Shown here piece by piece: positions 47,255 to 59,331 of a DNA stretch of 64,000 nucleotides. Both the position numbers and the translations under genes were made by a program. The DNA lies in NCBI GenBank assembly GCA_015501595.1, contig JADNRX010000217.1, positions 1 through 64,000 of the forward strand, given 5' to 3'. This DNA is from Hymenopellis radicata (Eukaryota; Basidiomycota; Agaricomycetes; Agaricales; Physalacriaceae). The notes under the pieces are model-generated. The model did not search any database. It was not told where the DNA came from and was given only the letters and a program-made list of their open reading frames with translations. The first letter of the stretch is position 1, and each line of letters opens with the position of its first letter.

Positions 47255-47926
47255 TTACATCCAGACGGCACTCATAGTTCGAATGCATCCGTCGTACCGG
47301 CCTTCGGTATCTTTAGCCGCCATCAGGGACGTCGGCATCGACCACATAAAGCAAGTCCCAGCCGAAAGTGTGGACAGGGCTCGGATGGGTACGCTCTCGA
47401 CGGTGCGCCTGCCGACGGAACACCTCCCCGCCCGCCGAGCCAGAAGACCGCCACCTAAAGAACAGCCGTCAAAAGGGTGGCGCGTGTTCTCATGCAACGT
47501 AAAAGTGTCTTCAACGTATGGGGAATCGTTGTTCATGAATCGAATGATGAATTGTTGCTTGTCTCGAAATAGAAATCCTTCATCGTCGCTTGTGACATGT
47601 ATGGAAAAAAGATCCATGAGCGGCTGAGTTGACAGTTGGTAGTCGTGAAGTACCTTGGCACAGCGTAAAAGGCCTAGAAGAACAGAAATATTCCACCCTC
47701 CGGCTTGACACTGTCGTGCCCTCCTTCTTAGTGGATGACAGCCCTGGGCCACAGAAGCCATCGTCCCTCTTGCATGAGAAACGGCTTTGGACTCTGCGAC
47801 GGCGGCACCGACCTTCTTGATGTAGGAACATGTTGTATAGTGTAAGAATGGGCACGAGGATGAGCCGCTGATATCGAGATTCCAACAGAAGGGGGAGGAG
47901 CGGGAGATGATCGTTGCGTTGAGCAC
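47255..47926 (-). CDS. Hypothetical protein, uncertain
   Basis: A 223-codon open frame on the minus strand. It includes VLLGLLRCAKVLHDYQLSTQ and DEGFLFRDKQQFIIRFMNN but no domain, signal peptide or membrane segment I recognise. No TATA box is evident. It may be a real uncharacterised gene or a chance ORF. Confidence 0.25.
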   Translation of the reverse strand: MLNATIISRSSPFCWNLDISGSSSCPFLHYTTCSYIKKVGAAVAESKAVSHARGTMASVAQGCHPLRRRARQCQAGGWNISVLLGLLRCAKVLHDYQLSTQPLMDLFSIHVTSDDEGFLFRDKQQFIIRFMNNDSPYVEDTFTLHENTRHPFDGCSLGGGLLARRAGRCSVGRRTVESVPIRALSTLSAGTCFMWSMPTSLMAAKDTEGRYDGCIRTMSAVWM

Positions 47927-47929
47927 GAC

Positions 47930-50500
47930 AGAATGAATCTCATCTCAGTTGCATATCGATATCGTACGAATTAGCCTCGCATTAATAAACAATGTATTGG
48001 CTTCTCCCAGGGATCAAAGAGGCTAGGACGAGAGCAGAAGACTGGGTGGATTCATACAGCCACGTTGGACGACGAACGGTGGATCATGATGCTTCGGGGA
48101 AGCTGGGGAGCTGGGAAACGAGGCGAATTAGAGGCAACGAGGCGCGTCGAACGATAGCCAATTTGCACGCGCCTCGACCACATGCAGCCCAGATCTTGTG
48201 CACTGCGAATCTCGTTGTCGAAGATGAAAATGACGTCAAGGGGAATGGGGCGGGGACAATATCCGGGGATGCAGACGCGAAGAGCAAATCCACCGAAGGC
48301 TTCATGTCCGAGACGCGAAGCTGTGCTAGCGCAAGGCTATCAGCGGAAAGGAGGACTCAGCGGGGAGTTGAGTCGTAAATGAGTCGGTATGACAGGCGGG
48401 CGGGAGCGACTAGCGGGCCAATAAGCTCTGACTAACGGCGTCCATAAAAGATGCAGGACTCAGAAGTCTTCTGGCCTGTCCTCCGTCAATCTGAGGAAGA
48501 AACTGCAGTGACTCATGAAAGCTGTCGAACGGCAGAGTAAATTAGCTACTCGCCCATTTCAATCATTGCCTTCTAGCTTTAGCTGCTTATGGTAAAGCGT
48601 GCAGCAGTGTTTTTCCGGGCCAAACGGTTGTCTGTAGTCTGAAGGAATGGAGGGGTACGGAACCCAAGGAGTCCGCTAATGAAAGGAAATTTTGGGTACG
48701 TCCTTGGGTATCCGGATCCGAGACTCGGAAGCCGTTGTCCTAGGAGCCCGCCATTAATGAGCAAATTCCTGCAGCCGTTGTCGACGGTGAGCGCGTTGCG
48801 TGGCTGGCGGTGAGCAAGATGGGGATGGTGGTGAAAGGCAAGTCGCGATCGTGTGTGAATTTGGTAGCAAGTTTGGTAGGATGTGTGTCATGGTGAAGTC
48901 ATCTTCAAGCCACCAGTCAAGACGATGGAAAGACTTCGAAATACTTGTCTAGAGGGTCATTTACAGCTTCACTACACCTCCCAACACTCATATATAGTTT
49001 GGAGAGCCTTCTGGTAATTGCTTCTCAGCCTGGTTTCAAAATTCAATACCAATCGCAAGTCGGAGTACTTACTTGCAACGAAATAGATCTCGAGACTGCC
49101 AGTTTATATCCTGAAGGTCACCAGCAGCGACGTATTACCTACAGCGGCCCTAGTGCATGCTGGGCTTACCGTTGTAAGCATGATAATCAGGCAGAACCGG
49201 TGCGCGAACAATGTAATCAGCACAGACTGCGCCGTTCATACGTCTACTATAATTTCGCAAGACTCGTCAGCGAGGCCCGGGAACAGATGAACTAACTACT
49301 AGTGACCTCAAACAGCACCAGTTTCTCTTCTCCAGATGGGTACACGTTCAGTAGGAAGAGTACCACTGAAGCACCGAGCTATATTGTGAAAATGCTAAGA
49401 ATTTCGACGCGTCAACAAGTTCTACACACGGTGAAGCGCGTCGCTGTTTCTCGTTTGCAAGGATGGTGGTAAACTCTGCATGGTGACACGTGCTGAGAAT
49501 CAAATCCAGGGCACGTGTTAGACTTGACATTGTTATCCTTTCACCTTTATTTTCATACCCTTGAATGGTTGCCCTGCCTTGCTTTGCTTCGTGGTGGGGG
49601 TACACGAAGTGAGGAATGCTGGTCGTCTTCCTAGTGTGAGGTTGGTCCCTTTAGGGGGCCAGTACATACACAGCGCGGGAAGGCGATCGGCCTGGACGAT
49701 GGGCACACACGTGGTCCGAAATGCTCTCGTCTTAACCACAAGACGAGGGCTATCCTTCCACCACCACCACCACCACCACCACCTTGCTTTCACCGCCGTA
49801 GACCGCCGTTAAAGGAAAAAAATACGGTCCACTGCTGCCGCTTTCGCTTAGGACATTACGCGTCAAGATGCTTCCGGCTACATCCTGCTTTCCCCTCTCA
49901 TCGTGCCGTTGTCCTGATGTTCAATAACCTCTGACCGATTTGATCTGGACTAGTAGCCTTCGTCTAGGCTTTTGACTTTCCGCGGTACGAGTTATTCATG
50001 TTGCCCCAGGCAGGCTGGTAAAGGTTCAAATATACACGCACGCCTAGCAAGTGCCGCGTACAAATTAATCCTCTGAAACTATGCAAAGAGGCCCATAGCA
50101 CCTTTTCTCTCGGAGTTGCTCGCCATCCTACGCTCTCGTCCTGTTTGGAAAGCCGTGGAGCATCATTCTTAATCGAGGACGGAAAAGGCGCTGTCATCAA
50201 TCCCTCTTCGTCGACCCTCTCATGTAGGCGATCTGACGGTTTACGAAGGCACGCATGATATGGCACGCAACCTTGCTCCATTTCTACGAGCGAAATATTA
50301 AGCGGTGATCTGATCTAGGCGATATTCGGGTTGTTGGAGATAATTAGTACCGTATTTTGGTCAGCATCTTACTATTCTTGACGAGCTGCTAGGCTACCGA
50401 CTCCCGGAAACTCGTTCTCAGCCCCATCTGACCTTGTTCCCAGACACTAAAGAAGCCTCCGCCCTACTTCTTTCTGCATTCTTCTTTATCTCTTCAGTCC
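47930..50500. other. Intergenic, no confident gene
   Basis: Only short overlapping ORFs are present. A (CAC)n microsatellite of about 26 bases lies at 49,758-49,783 and creates the apparent polyhistidine/polytryptophan ORFs there. Confidence 0.4.
49758..49783. repeat. (CAC)n microsatellite
   Basis: About eight uninterrupted CAC repeats in intergenic DNA; it explains the low-complexity ORFs on both strands at this site. Confidence 0.9.
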
Positions 50501-50503
50501 TCT

Positions 50504-50835
50504 ATGACACCAAAGCTCCCTGTGGAAGTCTGGTCGGAGATTTGTGTTTCGTGAGTGCCGTCAATCTATCATGTCAATCCCTCTGAAAGCTTCCAGTGCA
50601 CCTTGAGGAAACAGGTCTCGCCTTTGCACTTTATGACATTGACGTACAATACGCTCATTGTCGATAATGTCCTTTAGTCCTCGCGGTCTTCTGACAAGCG
50701 GCTTCTGATAACCATTTCCACTACGCGTGTCGTCGAAGTCTTCTGGCGGGCCGGAATTCGACGTGAGCGTGGACAGGCATATGATGCTGGCAGTTTCTCC
50801 CGCCGTTACGGGCCGTACATTGGAAAGGAATAAAG
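50504..50835 (+). pseudogene. Possible F-box gene remnant
   Basis: An ATG at 50,504 is followed by TPKLPVEVWSEICVS, the typical opening of an Agaricomycete F-box motif, and then a GTGAGT donor. Downstream plus-strand text (SPLHFMTLTYNTLIVDNVL) could be its continuation but is interrupted by stops within 350 bases. Treated as a relic just upstream of the GH51 gene. Confidence 0.35.
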
Positions 50836-50860
50836 ACACAATATTGTTGCCTCTCCGATA

Positions 50861-53800
50861 ATGTTGCTTCGAACGGGGATTGTGTTGACTCTGTTATCAG
50901 CATCGTGCTCTGCACAGACGACTGTGACTGTTAGTTCGACTCCTAGTCATCCTATTCCCACTGCATTATGTGAGTGCCATTGTTTTCGTTTTGTGGAGAG
51001 GCTGAGACTATATCACCAGGGGGAATCATGTACGAGGCAAGTTCCTCTTATTCGCCATGCAACTGCAGACCCGCTCAAGTATGGATGTGATTTCAGGATA
51101 TCAGTGTAAGTCTTACAGCTGCTCCCTTGCATTTTATGCTGATCAAATTTCAAGTGGGCAAGTGTTTTCAGACACGTCCCATTTCCCAGATTTAGAACTA
51201 ACCGCTACTCAGAGCGGTGATGGAGGACTCTACGCTGAACGTAAGAACCTCCAACTATCCTTCCGAGGTGCTATTGACAACACGTCGCCCAGTCCTCCAA
51301 AACCGTGCCTTCCAGAAAGTGACTCCAGGTTACTTAGCGTCTAATCTCTCTCATACTATCGTCTTATGCCACAACCACAGGAACAACCGCCGCCCTCTCC
51401 GCTTGGACCTCCATCGGCAGCGCAAACCTGACCGTTATTGCCGACCCAACACCTGTCTCCGATGCTCTCCCCAACGCACTTCAAGTCGTCATACCCACTG
51501 GCCTCTCAACAGCCGTTGGAGCTGCGAACACCGGATATGCAGGTCCGCCTCCCCTCACCTTTCCATCTTTGATTCATCGTTGTTGTAGGCTTGAACGTGT
51601 CTTCTGGCACAACATACCACGCGTCCTTCTACTACCGCTTCCCCGCCAGCACTTCCTTTTCCGGCGAGATCACCGTCAGCCTCCAATCCACTTCCGGGAG
51701 CATTCTCGCCTCGAATTCCGTTACAGCTTCTGGTGATACGACATCGTGGACCCAAGCGAGCGTTGAGCTGAAGCCGGAGGGGGATGGGGATGGGACATCG
51801 AATGTGTTTGCGGTAACGGTGGACGGGGAAGAGGCGGCGGGCGAGACGATACATTTCGCGATGTTCTCGCTGTTTCCGCCGACGTATAAGGATAGGCCGA
51901 ATGGGATGCGCAGGGATATTGCTGAGGTGGGATGACACCGTCTAGACGGACTTTTGGTTAACGGCGAGTTACATAGGCTCTTGAAGGATTGGGCCCGAGT
52001 TTCTTTAGGTTCCCGGGCGGGAATAACCTTGTAAGTCGGAGAAGTCCTTTGATCCTGCTTTCGTCTGATGGATTATTTGTAGGAGGTACTTTCCAGTCCT
52101 TTCCATGGCGCACTGTGAATTGAAGGATGACCAGGGCGAAACGGTCGCTCAACGGTGGCAGTGGAATGCAACCCTTGGTGACCTCGTAGACAGACCAGGT
52201 GCGCACGCTCATTCCTGACCTATCTAAACCTCACATTCTTACAGGCCGACTGGGAGATTGGCGGTATATCAATACCGAGTATGACATTCTTCTTCTTCCT
52301 TCTGCCCTACGCTGACACATTCGATACAGCGGTCTGGGAATATACGAATACCTCGTATGGTGCGAGGACATTAAAGCGGAGCCGATAATGGCTGTATGGG
52401 CCGGTGTGTTTCCACAACTCAGATATCTACCTGTGTTGACTCTTTGACTTCAAAGGATATGCTCTCCAACACGAGACAATCGCTGAAACTGATCTTGGGC
52501 CCTACATCCAGCAAGCGATTGATCAGGCATGTCCTACATTTTCTGTGCATGGCCAGAGCTCTGAGACTTGTATAGATCTACTTTGTTATCGGAGATCCAG
52601 AAACGAACGAACACGGTGCGTCTACATATAGTCGACTGAATACTCGTGGACTAATCTCGGCAGCTGCGCGTCGGGCGGCGCTTGGACATCCTGACCCATT
52701 CTATCTCAAGTATGTCGAAATTGGCAATGAGGTTCGTACTGTTTGTCATCCGCACCCTCTACAAGTCAGAGCTCTATGTAGGACTTTGTAGCAGCAGCGG
52801 CTACAACGTACGCTCCTCCGTCTTCACCTACTTCGGTTTCAAAACTCAGCGGGGCTATAGATACCCCTATCGTTGGAAAGCTCTTGTCAACGCACTGAAG
52901 GACGAGTTCCCTGATCTTCGTGTGTTTCCTTTCATATTCGCCTCTGCTTCCTTTCTAACTCATATCATGAAGACTTCATTGCGACAACCTTCCCGTTCGA
53001 TCCCATACTGGATCCTGAGCCGACAGAGTATGATAATCATGTCTATGAGAGTACCAGTGAGTCCGCCACACGGTTTCACGCCTCAAAATACGACTGATGT
53101 GTATCATTTCAGCATGGATGGCACAGAATACATTCTATTACGACGACTACGAGGTCAGTTTTTGTTTCTCCCGAAGCTGCTGTCAACTGAATGTCCTCCA
53201 GCGAAATGGGACACAATATTTTGAGGTCAGTTTTGGTTCTATGGAAGCACGGGCGCACACTAATAGTAGACTCGTTAGGGAGAATACGCAACTACCACGC
53301 CCTCCAACTCGACGTCCCGGTTGAGTTATCCTACTGTGGAATGTACGCAATACCGCTTTTGGGAGACGTGCTGGTTGCGAACATCATCCTAGCTGCGATA
53401 ACCGACGCTGCGTTCATGACTGGCTTTGAACGTAATGCGGATATTGTCTTCGCTGCCGCGTACGCTCCAGTGCTCATGGTTTGTCTGCTTGCTCCTCCCC
53501 GTACGCTCCAGCGTTTGCTAATACATGGAGTTCACAGCACATCCAAAACCAACGATGGCACCCGAATATGATCAACTTCAAGTGGGCCTTTCCCCCTCAA
53601 CCTTGGACTGGCAAAGCGGGCTGACGTGAAATACTTACAGCGCCGGTGCCATGTATCTGTCCCCGGCATATTACACACAGCAGTTATTCTGCCTGAACAG
53701 GGGAACGGATTACATCCCGAGCACACTTCCAGAACGCAACGGGACCCTCTTTTGGACTGTTGTGCAGAACACCGCCGTCACGCCAACGCAGCTTATAATC

Positions 53801-54084
53801 AAGGTATATCTCAAATGTCTGCATCAATATGTCTAATGTCGTTTCATCAACAGGTCGTCAACTCAGCAGTAGACGCTTCCGCAGACGTGACGTTCGTCCT
53901 CCCTTTCGAGAACGCGTCGAGTGAGGGGACGGTCCAGGTTCTTACGGGCCCGCAGTTCGCTATGAACAACCCTACGACTCCGAATGCTGTGCTGCCGCCC
54001 GTGAAGAGCACGATTAATACGGGATCGACGTTCACGTATTCGGCGGCCGCGTTGAGTCTGAATGTGATTACTTTGACGATATAG
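50861..54084 (+). CDS. Alpha-L-arabinofuranosidase, family GH51, secreted
   Basis: Hydrolyses terminal alpha-L-arabinofuranosyl residues from arabinoxylan/arabinan outside the cell. The start has a signal peptide (MLLRTGIVLTLLSASCSAQ). The frame is split by many introns; the first exons are 50,861-50,969, 51,020-51,036 (17 nt), 51,097-51,105 (9 nt), 51,213-51,240, 51,293-51,328 and 51,381-51,542, giving LWGIMYEDIS, SGDGGLYAE and LLQNRAFQKVTPG, the GH51 amino-terminal signature. Further on are FFRFPGGNNL, KYVEIGNE (acid/base Glu at its end), FYYDDYE, EGEYATTTPS (nucleophile Glu in GEYA) and TGFERNADIVFAAAYAP. Two introns seem to be GC-AG (51,037 and 52,527). The exon after IGNE (about 52,777) does not join in phase, possibly a one-base loss. 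The last exon ends at 54,084. Confidence 0.9.
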
Positions 54085-54690
54085 TTGGGTACAAGTTAAC
54101 CAATGGTAATGATAATGTTGTCTTTGAAGGATTCGATCTAACGGTGGAGCGAGCCTGAGAGAGTTTGTCGAGTATCCTCCCACCATATCGCTACAGACAT
54201 GTAGGCGCTGATAAGGCGACATTGAGAGGATGAAGTGACTAGGAACACTCGCTCGAAGGCTGGGCTCAGGCTCTGCTGTTCCGGAGGCTTGCAGATTCCG
54301 GAATTGTTTTGGACGGGATGCCATCACATCATTGTCGACGAATCCTGTGCCAGTCCAAGAACTGGGAGTATTGACATGCGCGGATGATCTCTTCAACAGC
54401 ATTTCCTTGCTTACCTCTTACTCTCATCATGCTCGCCCATGACAAGGATGTAGAATCCGACTGCAAGAGTTGTGGGTCGTGTATTTCAGATGTGTCCACA
54501 CGATCCAGATTCTGATTTCCAACAAGAGCAGGTTGATACCAGCAGCAACATGACGGGCCTTGAGCATGAGGAACTCGGCGCGGTGAAGGCATGGGTTGCA
54601 TACCTCTCGGATCCAAGAAACCGTCCATTAAGTGGTTATAGGACACAAGGAAATTTCCCCAAAATTTCCGGACTCCGGAGTCATACAAAA
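54085..54690. other. 3' flank of GH51 gene; no gene seen
   Basis: Short ORFs on both strands without recognisable domains. The minus-strand ORF 53,863-54,402 is antisense to the GH51 last exon. Confidence 0.4.
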
Positions 54691-54691
54691 A

Positions 54692-54765
54692 TGAGTCGAC
54701 CCAGGTTCGAACTGAGGACCTTCTGTGTGTTAGACAGATGCGATAACCAACTACGCCATCGACCC
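54692..54765 (-). tRNA. tRNA-Val (AAC)
   Basis: The minus strand folds as a cloverleaf: acceptor GGGTCGA with TCGACTC (one G-U pair), discriminator A, D arm GCGTAGTTGGTTATCGC, anticodon stem TCTGT/ACAGA around the loop CTAACAC (anticodon AAC), variable AGGTC, and T arm CTCAG-TTCGAAC-CTGGG. It is 74 nt with no intron. Box B-like GGTTCGAA reading (plus strand 54,703-54,712) is intact. Confidence 0.9.
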
Positions 54766-54769
54766 TGAC

Positions 54770-55205
54770 GACTTAGCGGCTGTCCGTTCGTTCAAGTGCG
54801 GATGAGCGTCTTGCAGCTCTACCATTATTCAAATTGTACGCGTTCCGATTCTTTACTGGTGCGTGCAAGCATCCACCTCATTCAGATAACAGATACTTAC
54901 ATTTCCTGGGTGCGTATAAAACTAGCTCTGACTGCTGAATTCTTCTGATAACGATTTCATTTAAGATAGTTTTTGACTGTCAGGAACCAATCACTTTAGG
55001 CGCGCGACAGCATGTTAACGGCATGGTGGATCTTGAGCGCCTAGCTGTGTCGCCTCTTCATCACCGACTTCAACACAGCACTCCTGCATTCAACAACGTT
55101 CTTCCTGGCGGCACTTGTCGGTCCCTAGTAGTAACGAAGCTCAATACAGAGGTCAGTTCACAGGCTTGTTCCTTATGAAGAGAACAAGCATTGACGTCGG
55201 TTTAG
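54770..55205. other. Intergenic between tRNA and F-box gene
   Basis: No gene recognised; moderately AT-rich, presumably the promoter region of the downstream F-box gene. Confidence 0.4.
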
Positions 55206-56869
55206 ATGACTCTTACCTTTTGTCCCTCATGTCACTCTTCCATCGATCTTGACTCGGACGAAGACACCCCCTTCCCTTACGACAGTCACCTCCGTTTCAG
55301 ACTGGACAACGAGCTCCTCCCCACCTCCGCTGAGAAAGCCCACAGCGTCCAAACCATCATATCACTCTCTAATGACCTCCTTACAATCAGACGCGAGATC
55401 GTCCGGCTGAATCGTCGTCTTTCGGATCTTGATATCTTGAAGGAGGATTACACTCGTTCCCTAGAACTCCACCACGCCTCGATATCGGTAATCCGCAAGT
55501 CCCCGTGGAGGTTCTCGAGACTATTTTCGAGGTGGCGCTTGTATCATGCGCAACCCCCGCTGAACAAAGGGCCCTCCCGTGGCGGCTAAGCCAGGTCTGT
55601 CGGCGGTGGAGCAATATCGCAATCGCATACCCGTCACTATGGACTTGCGTGTGCGTCTGGCCGAACGATAAAAACGAGTACGTTCAGACCCTCCTGGAAC
55701 GGTCCCAGCCACGTCCAATCCAAGTTCACTTCTCCGAGTCCGACAGTGTAGCGCAGTTCCAAACCATATTGAAGAGCGCTGCGCGCTGGGAAACGGCGAA
55801 CTTTACCTTTGGAAGTGCATTCCCTGAGGAAGGGCTCAAGCATTTCGAGGATGTGCCGCCGGACGTAGACCTCCCGCTTTTGGAGTCCTTCACAGTACAA
55901 TACGGGGTGGCAGATGACGAAGTGCCGCCTGACTTAGAGGTGCCTTTCCTGCATCGTGCCCCGAGGCTGGCGGCGGTGAACGTATACGGGCGGATACATG
56001 TACCGTTTTTGCCTTGGAACACGATCACATCGTGCTCGCTCATCAACCGGAGTGAGCAGAATCTGCACGACCTCGTCATGGTTTCGCACAATCTGACAAA
56101 AGCCATTTTGAGGTTTACGCCGCGCAAGTTCTTTGTCGACCCCGAGGAATACGACGCCTTCGTGCATCATTCGCTTCAGGAGCTCGTTTTAGTGGGAGAT
56201 GTATTGCCACGGTGGATATCGAGAATGAGGCTTCCAGCGCTGAAGCACTTGTACGTGCAGATAACCTCGAGAGGGGACATGTCGAACGTCGATAGTAGCC
56301 TGGAAACTGTGGATACCCTGGTACGGGAAAGCGGCTGCTCACTCAAGGCATTGTCATTCCAGATTTATGACTTGACAATGGAGTTGCACCGGTCCAGCCT
56401 CCTCTCCATCTTGTGCACCTGTTCGCCGACTTTGCAGTCATTGATCGTCTACACAAAAGCCGACCAAATGTGGTGGATATGCGACATCCTCACGTTGTGT
56501 GGGATCGCATCATGCGATGTCCTTCGCGGACTTACGGAGCTGCGCCTTTGTGGGTGGGAGGAAAACGGTTCGCAGTTTTACACTGCAGACACGTTTCAGC
56601 TGATGACCGAGTCTCGCCGAGCGTGGTTGAGCATTTTGGTGGTGGAAGTGGAGTGTGGATACGGCGGTCCTGATGATGCGGCATTGGAGTATATGGATGA
56701 CCTTATTGCGGATGGGATGGATGTAGCGTTTATAGACATGAGCAGGGGGCCTGATGCGGAGCAAAGGCTGTATCACTTTAGATGCAGCCCGAAGGACGTA
56801 TGGTACGACTACGTTCCTCGACGGTTAGAAATAGATTGTGGTGGCAGCGTCGCCGAGTTGTACAAATAA
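55206..56869 (+). CDS. F-box protein, one frame break
   Basis: The first frame (55,206) begins MTLTFCPSCHSS and has the coiled-coil-like segment common before the F-box in Agaricomycetes (IRREIVRLNRRLSDLDILKE). The expected F-box opening IRKxPVEVLETIFEVAL is split: the first frame reads IRKSPWRF while the next, one base away near 55,500, reads VPVEVLETIFEVAL and stays open for 450 codons to 56,869 (RLSQVCRRWSNIAIAYPSLW). A missing base at the junction explains both frames. The C-terminal half has LRR-like segments (LPALKHLYVQI, GLTELRLCGW). Role: substrate adaptor of SCF ubiquitin ligase, substrate unknown. Confidence 0.72.
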
Positions 56870-57616
56870 TTCCTTGTACTTATTATGACACAGAATTCAT
56901 GCTCAAATTGGAACCGTTCGTTTCTCACTGAAGTACGACTTAGGCTGTGACAGAGAACCCTGCCAGCATACAAGCCAGTATCAGCGATGTCCCAATATGA
57001 TTTGCCATTATGGAAAGCGATGTTCCCTAGTATTGCCGGGAAATCTAGTCTACGCGTTCCAAATGTGTTCCGATAGTGAACGTACTACAACAGAAATACT
57101 TACGATAAGTCTGATAATCGACATAGCTGCCGAAAAGGAGAGCGAGGTAGTCACGGACTATCTCCGCCACACGGCGCGCGACAAGTCGGCACAACGGGTT
57201 GGCCTCGTTCATAGTTTCCGTATCATCAACGCACCTCGATGTCCTTACGCACTGTTATTAACACTGTGAACTGTACACCACTGCTTCCGCTGGGGTAGGT
57301 CATCATGCTCCTCGTCTAGCATGGGCAAGCGCAGGAGTGAGCAGCGCTTGTTATAATACTCGGCCCAAATCAATGCCAGGTAATTTATGTTGCAGTCACA
57401 CAGGGGAATCGGAAAAGAAATAGTGTGAATTAGATGGGGAGATAGTCTTGAGACTGAGGTATATCATGGCCATGGATAACTGAGGGCGCATTATCGATGC
57501 CCAAGGCAGATCGGACTACAGTCTAACGTTGATGAGCTGCCATGCAATTGACAGTATAAGGGGGAAAGGCATACCTAGCAAACGGAAAGGGGTGTAGCAA
57601 ACAATCCTCTAATAAT
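56870..57616. other. Intergenic between convergent genes
   Basis: No gene seen. The plus-strand 90-codon ORF at 56,997-57,269 has no recognisable features. The region lies between the 3' ends of the F-box gene and the small secreted protein gene. Confidence 0.4.
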
Positions 57617-58223
57617 CTAATAGATCCCAGAGCGCTAAAGGAGACATGAGCACGGAAGTTGCAAACGTTATCATGACACACCTTTTTCACGAGACGCTTG
57701 TGGTAATCAGCGCCGCCAGGTGCGGGCGCAGCGGCCCTCGCCAAGGCAGAGCGCTTCTTCTTCCTGTATTCGCTGGACGAGAGGGCCTTCGTGGGGCACT
57801 CAGCAGCATCGGACAGGCAGTCACCGGATTTCTACGCAGAAAATAGGTAAACACGTTCGACAATGAAAAAGAAAAACGAACGGCATCGTAAGCGCATGTG
57901 GTCAAGCCGGTTCCCTTGCCGTTGTGGAAAGAGCAGCCGATGGTGCTGGAGCTGTAGGGCGGCTTGTCGCACTTGGACTCGTCCCACGAATTACCGTTCT
58001 TGTCAGAGTCGGGGCACTGCCAACCGTCGTACGGGGTGGAGGAGGGCGTGGCAGGGGTGTAGCCGCCCGAACCGCCATAGCTGCCAGAATCGCCGCCGTA
58101 GCTGCCCGAACCGCCGCTGTAGCCGCCAGTGTCGCTGCCGTAGCTGCCAGTACCGCTACCGTAGGTGGCCGAAGCCACACCGACAAAGGCGAAAGCAATC
58201 AACATGGACACGGAGAAGCGCAT
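57617..58223 (-). CDS. Small secreted Gly/Ser/Tyr-rich, cysteine-containing protein
   Basis: Three exons, 58,223-57,882, 57,831-57,682 and 57,634-57,617, join in phase to 169 codons plus TAG (introns of 50 and 47 bases). A signal peptide (MRFSVSMLIAFAFVGVASA) is followed by a Gly/Ser/Tyr repeat region (GSYGGDSGSYGGSGGY) and then a cysteine domain (WQCPDSDKNG, SKCDKPPYSSSTIGCSF, TTCAYDA, GDCLSDAAECP), as in small extracellular proteins of Agaricomycetes. The C-terminus is basic (KKKRSALARAA, KRLVKKRSGIY). A TTTAAAA element lies about 90 bases upstream. Function unknown; cell-wall association is a guess from composition. Confidence 0.75.
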
Positions 58224-59331
58224 GATTAAAGAATGTGGGTAAAAGAGTGTAGTGTTGGTCGTTGGGAGGGGATGGGTGGAAGCAAGAAGGAAAGACCGAT
58301 GGTCGTCGCTTTTAAATAAATTTGAATTTGTGATACTTATAGGTCGGCGTTTCAGGGTAGCCTCAAGCGCAGCCCCACTTTCATAAGGCCCAGCCTCATG
58401 GGCGCGGGTGGTCTATATCTGTTCACTGGGATAGCGGCAAACAATAGTCAGGTATCTCCAAACACTGGGTTGAGATGCAGCCAAAGTCATGCTCTTGTGG
58501 CGCTGCATACAAAGATTTCCTAGCCATGGCATACATGTTGGCCACGTCTAAAAATAGCAAGTGTTAATTTGAGTGTTTGAACATGAACGTCTAGATCGAC
58601 GAAGGCGGTGAGAAGACGCGAAGGTGGCTGAAATTGCGCGTCAAAAGAGGGTGAAGAAGCATGAGCGCTTAGACATAGAACCTCCTAAGGTGACAGACAA
58701 AAATGGCGCCACATTGTGGCTACGAGAAGGCGACGAACCTGACAATATGAGGCGGACACGTAGTAGATTTAGCCGTTAAGCGCGCCAAGCTGTGATGACT
58801 GAATTCGACCGCGTCCAGGCAGCCTTGCTCCGCCGCCTTGTATGCCTACTTTAACGTGTACTTTAACAAAGAGATCAAACGTTCATGACGCACGTATACA
58901 TGGAAACAGCTCCTGGGCTTCACTCGGGCTTATGATGAACAGGCTCGGAGTCGCTAACAGATCCGAACCTCAACATGAACAGGCCCCTGACACTGACAGT
59001 GACAGATGTCTGGATTCAGAACGTGACTGGTCCTCGCGCTCCCGTGTTCATCTGCGCGCACTTGCCAGCCCTCAATAAGAGTGACCGCACAGTTGTCATA
59101 TCGAGGTTAGCATGAATTCGAACTAGCACGGAGAAAGGCGGTCGGTCATCATGCATCATGATCGGCATCGCTTCTCTCTTTCTTCCCACCATCATGGCCG
59201 GAGGCAACAAGAGTTAAAAGCTCGGATTACTACCTCCCAGATTTCGAGCAAGCAGGTAACTTGGCTCTACTCGAATGTAGGTCGTTCCGGAGCGGTCTTA
59301 TGACTGTTCGAGCTTATATTTTCACGCATAG
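58224..59331. other. Intergenic region between divergent genes
   Basis: Holds the promoters of the secreted-protein gene (minus) and the gene at 59,332 (plus). A 78-codon plus-strand ORF at 58,842-59,078 has no recognisable domain. Confidence 0.4.

Noticed and set aside
49533..49812. ORFs with runs of histidine or tryptophan
   Set aside because: Produced by the CAC microsatellite at 49,758-49,783; no other support.
57863..58229. Plus-strand Arg/Cys/Ser-rich and Ala/Val-rich ORFs
   Set aside because: Shadows of the Gly/Ser/Tyr repeats of the secreted-protein gene on the minus strand.
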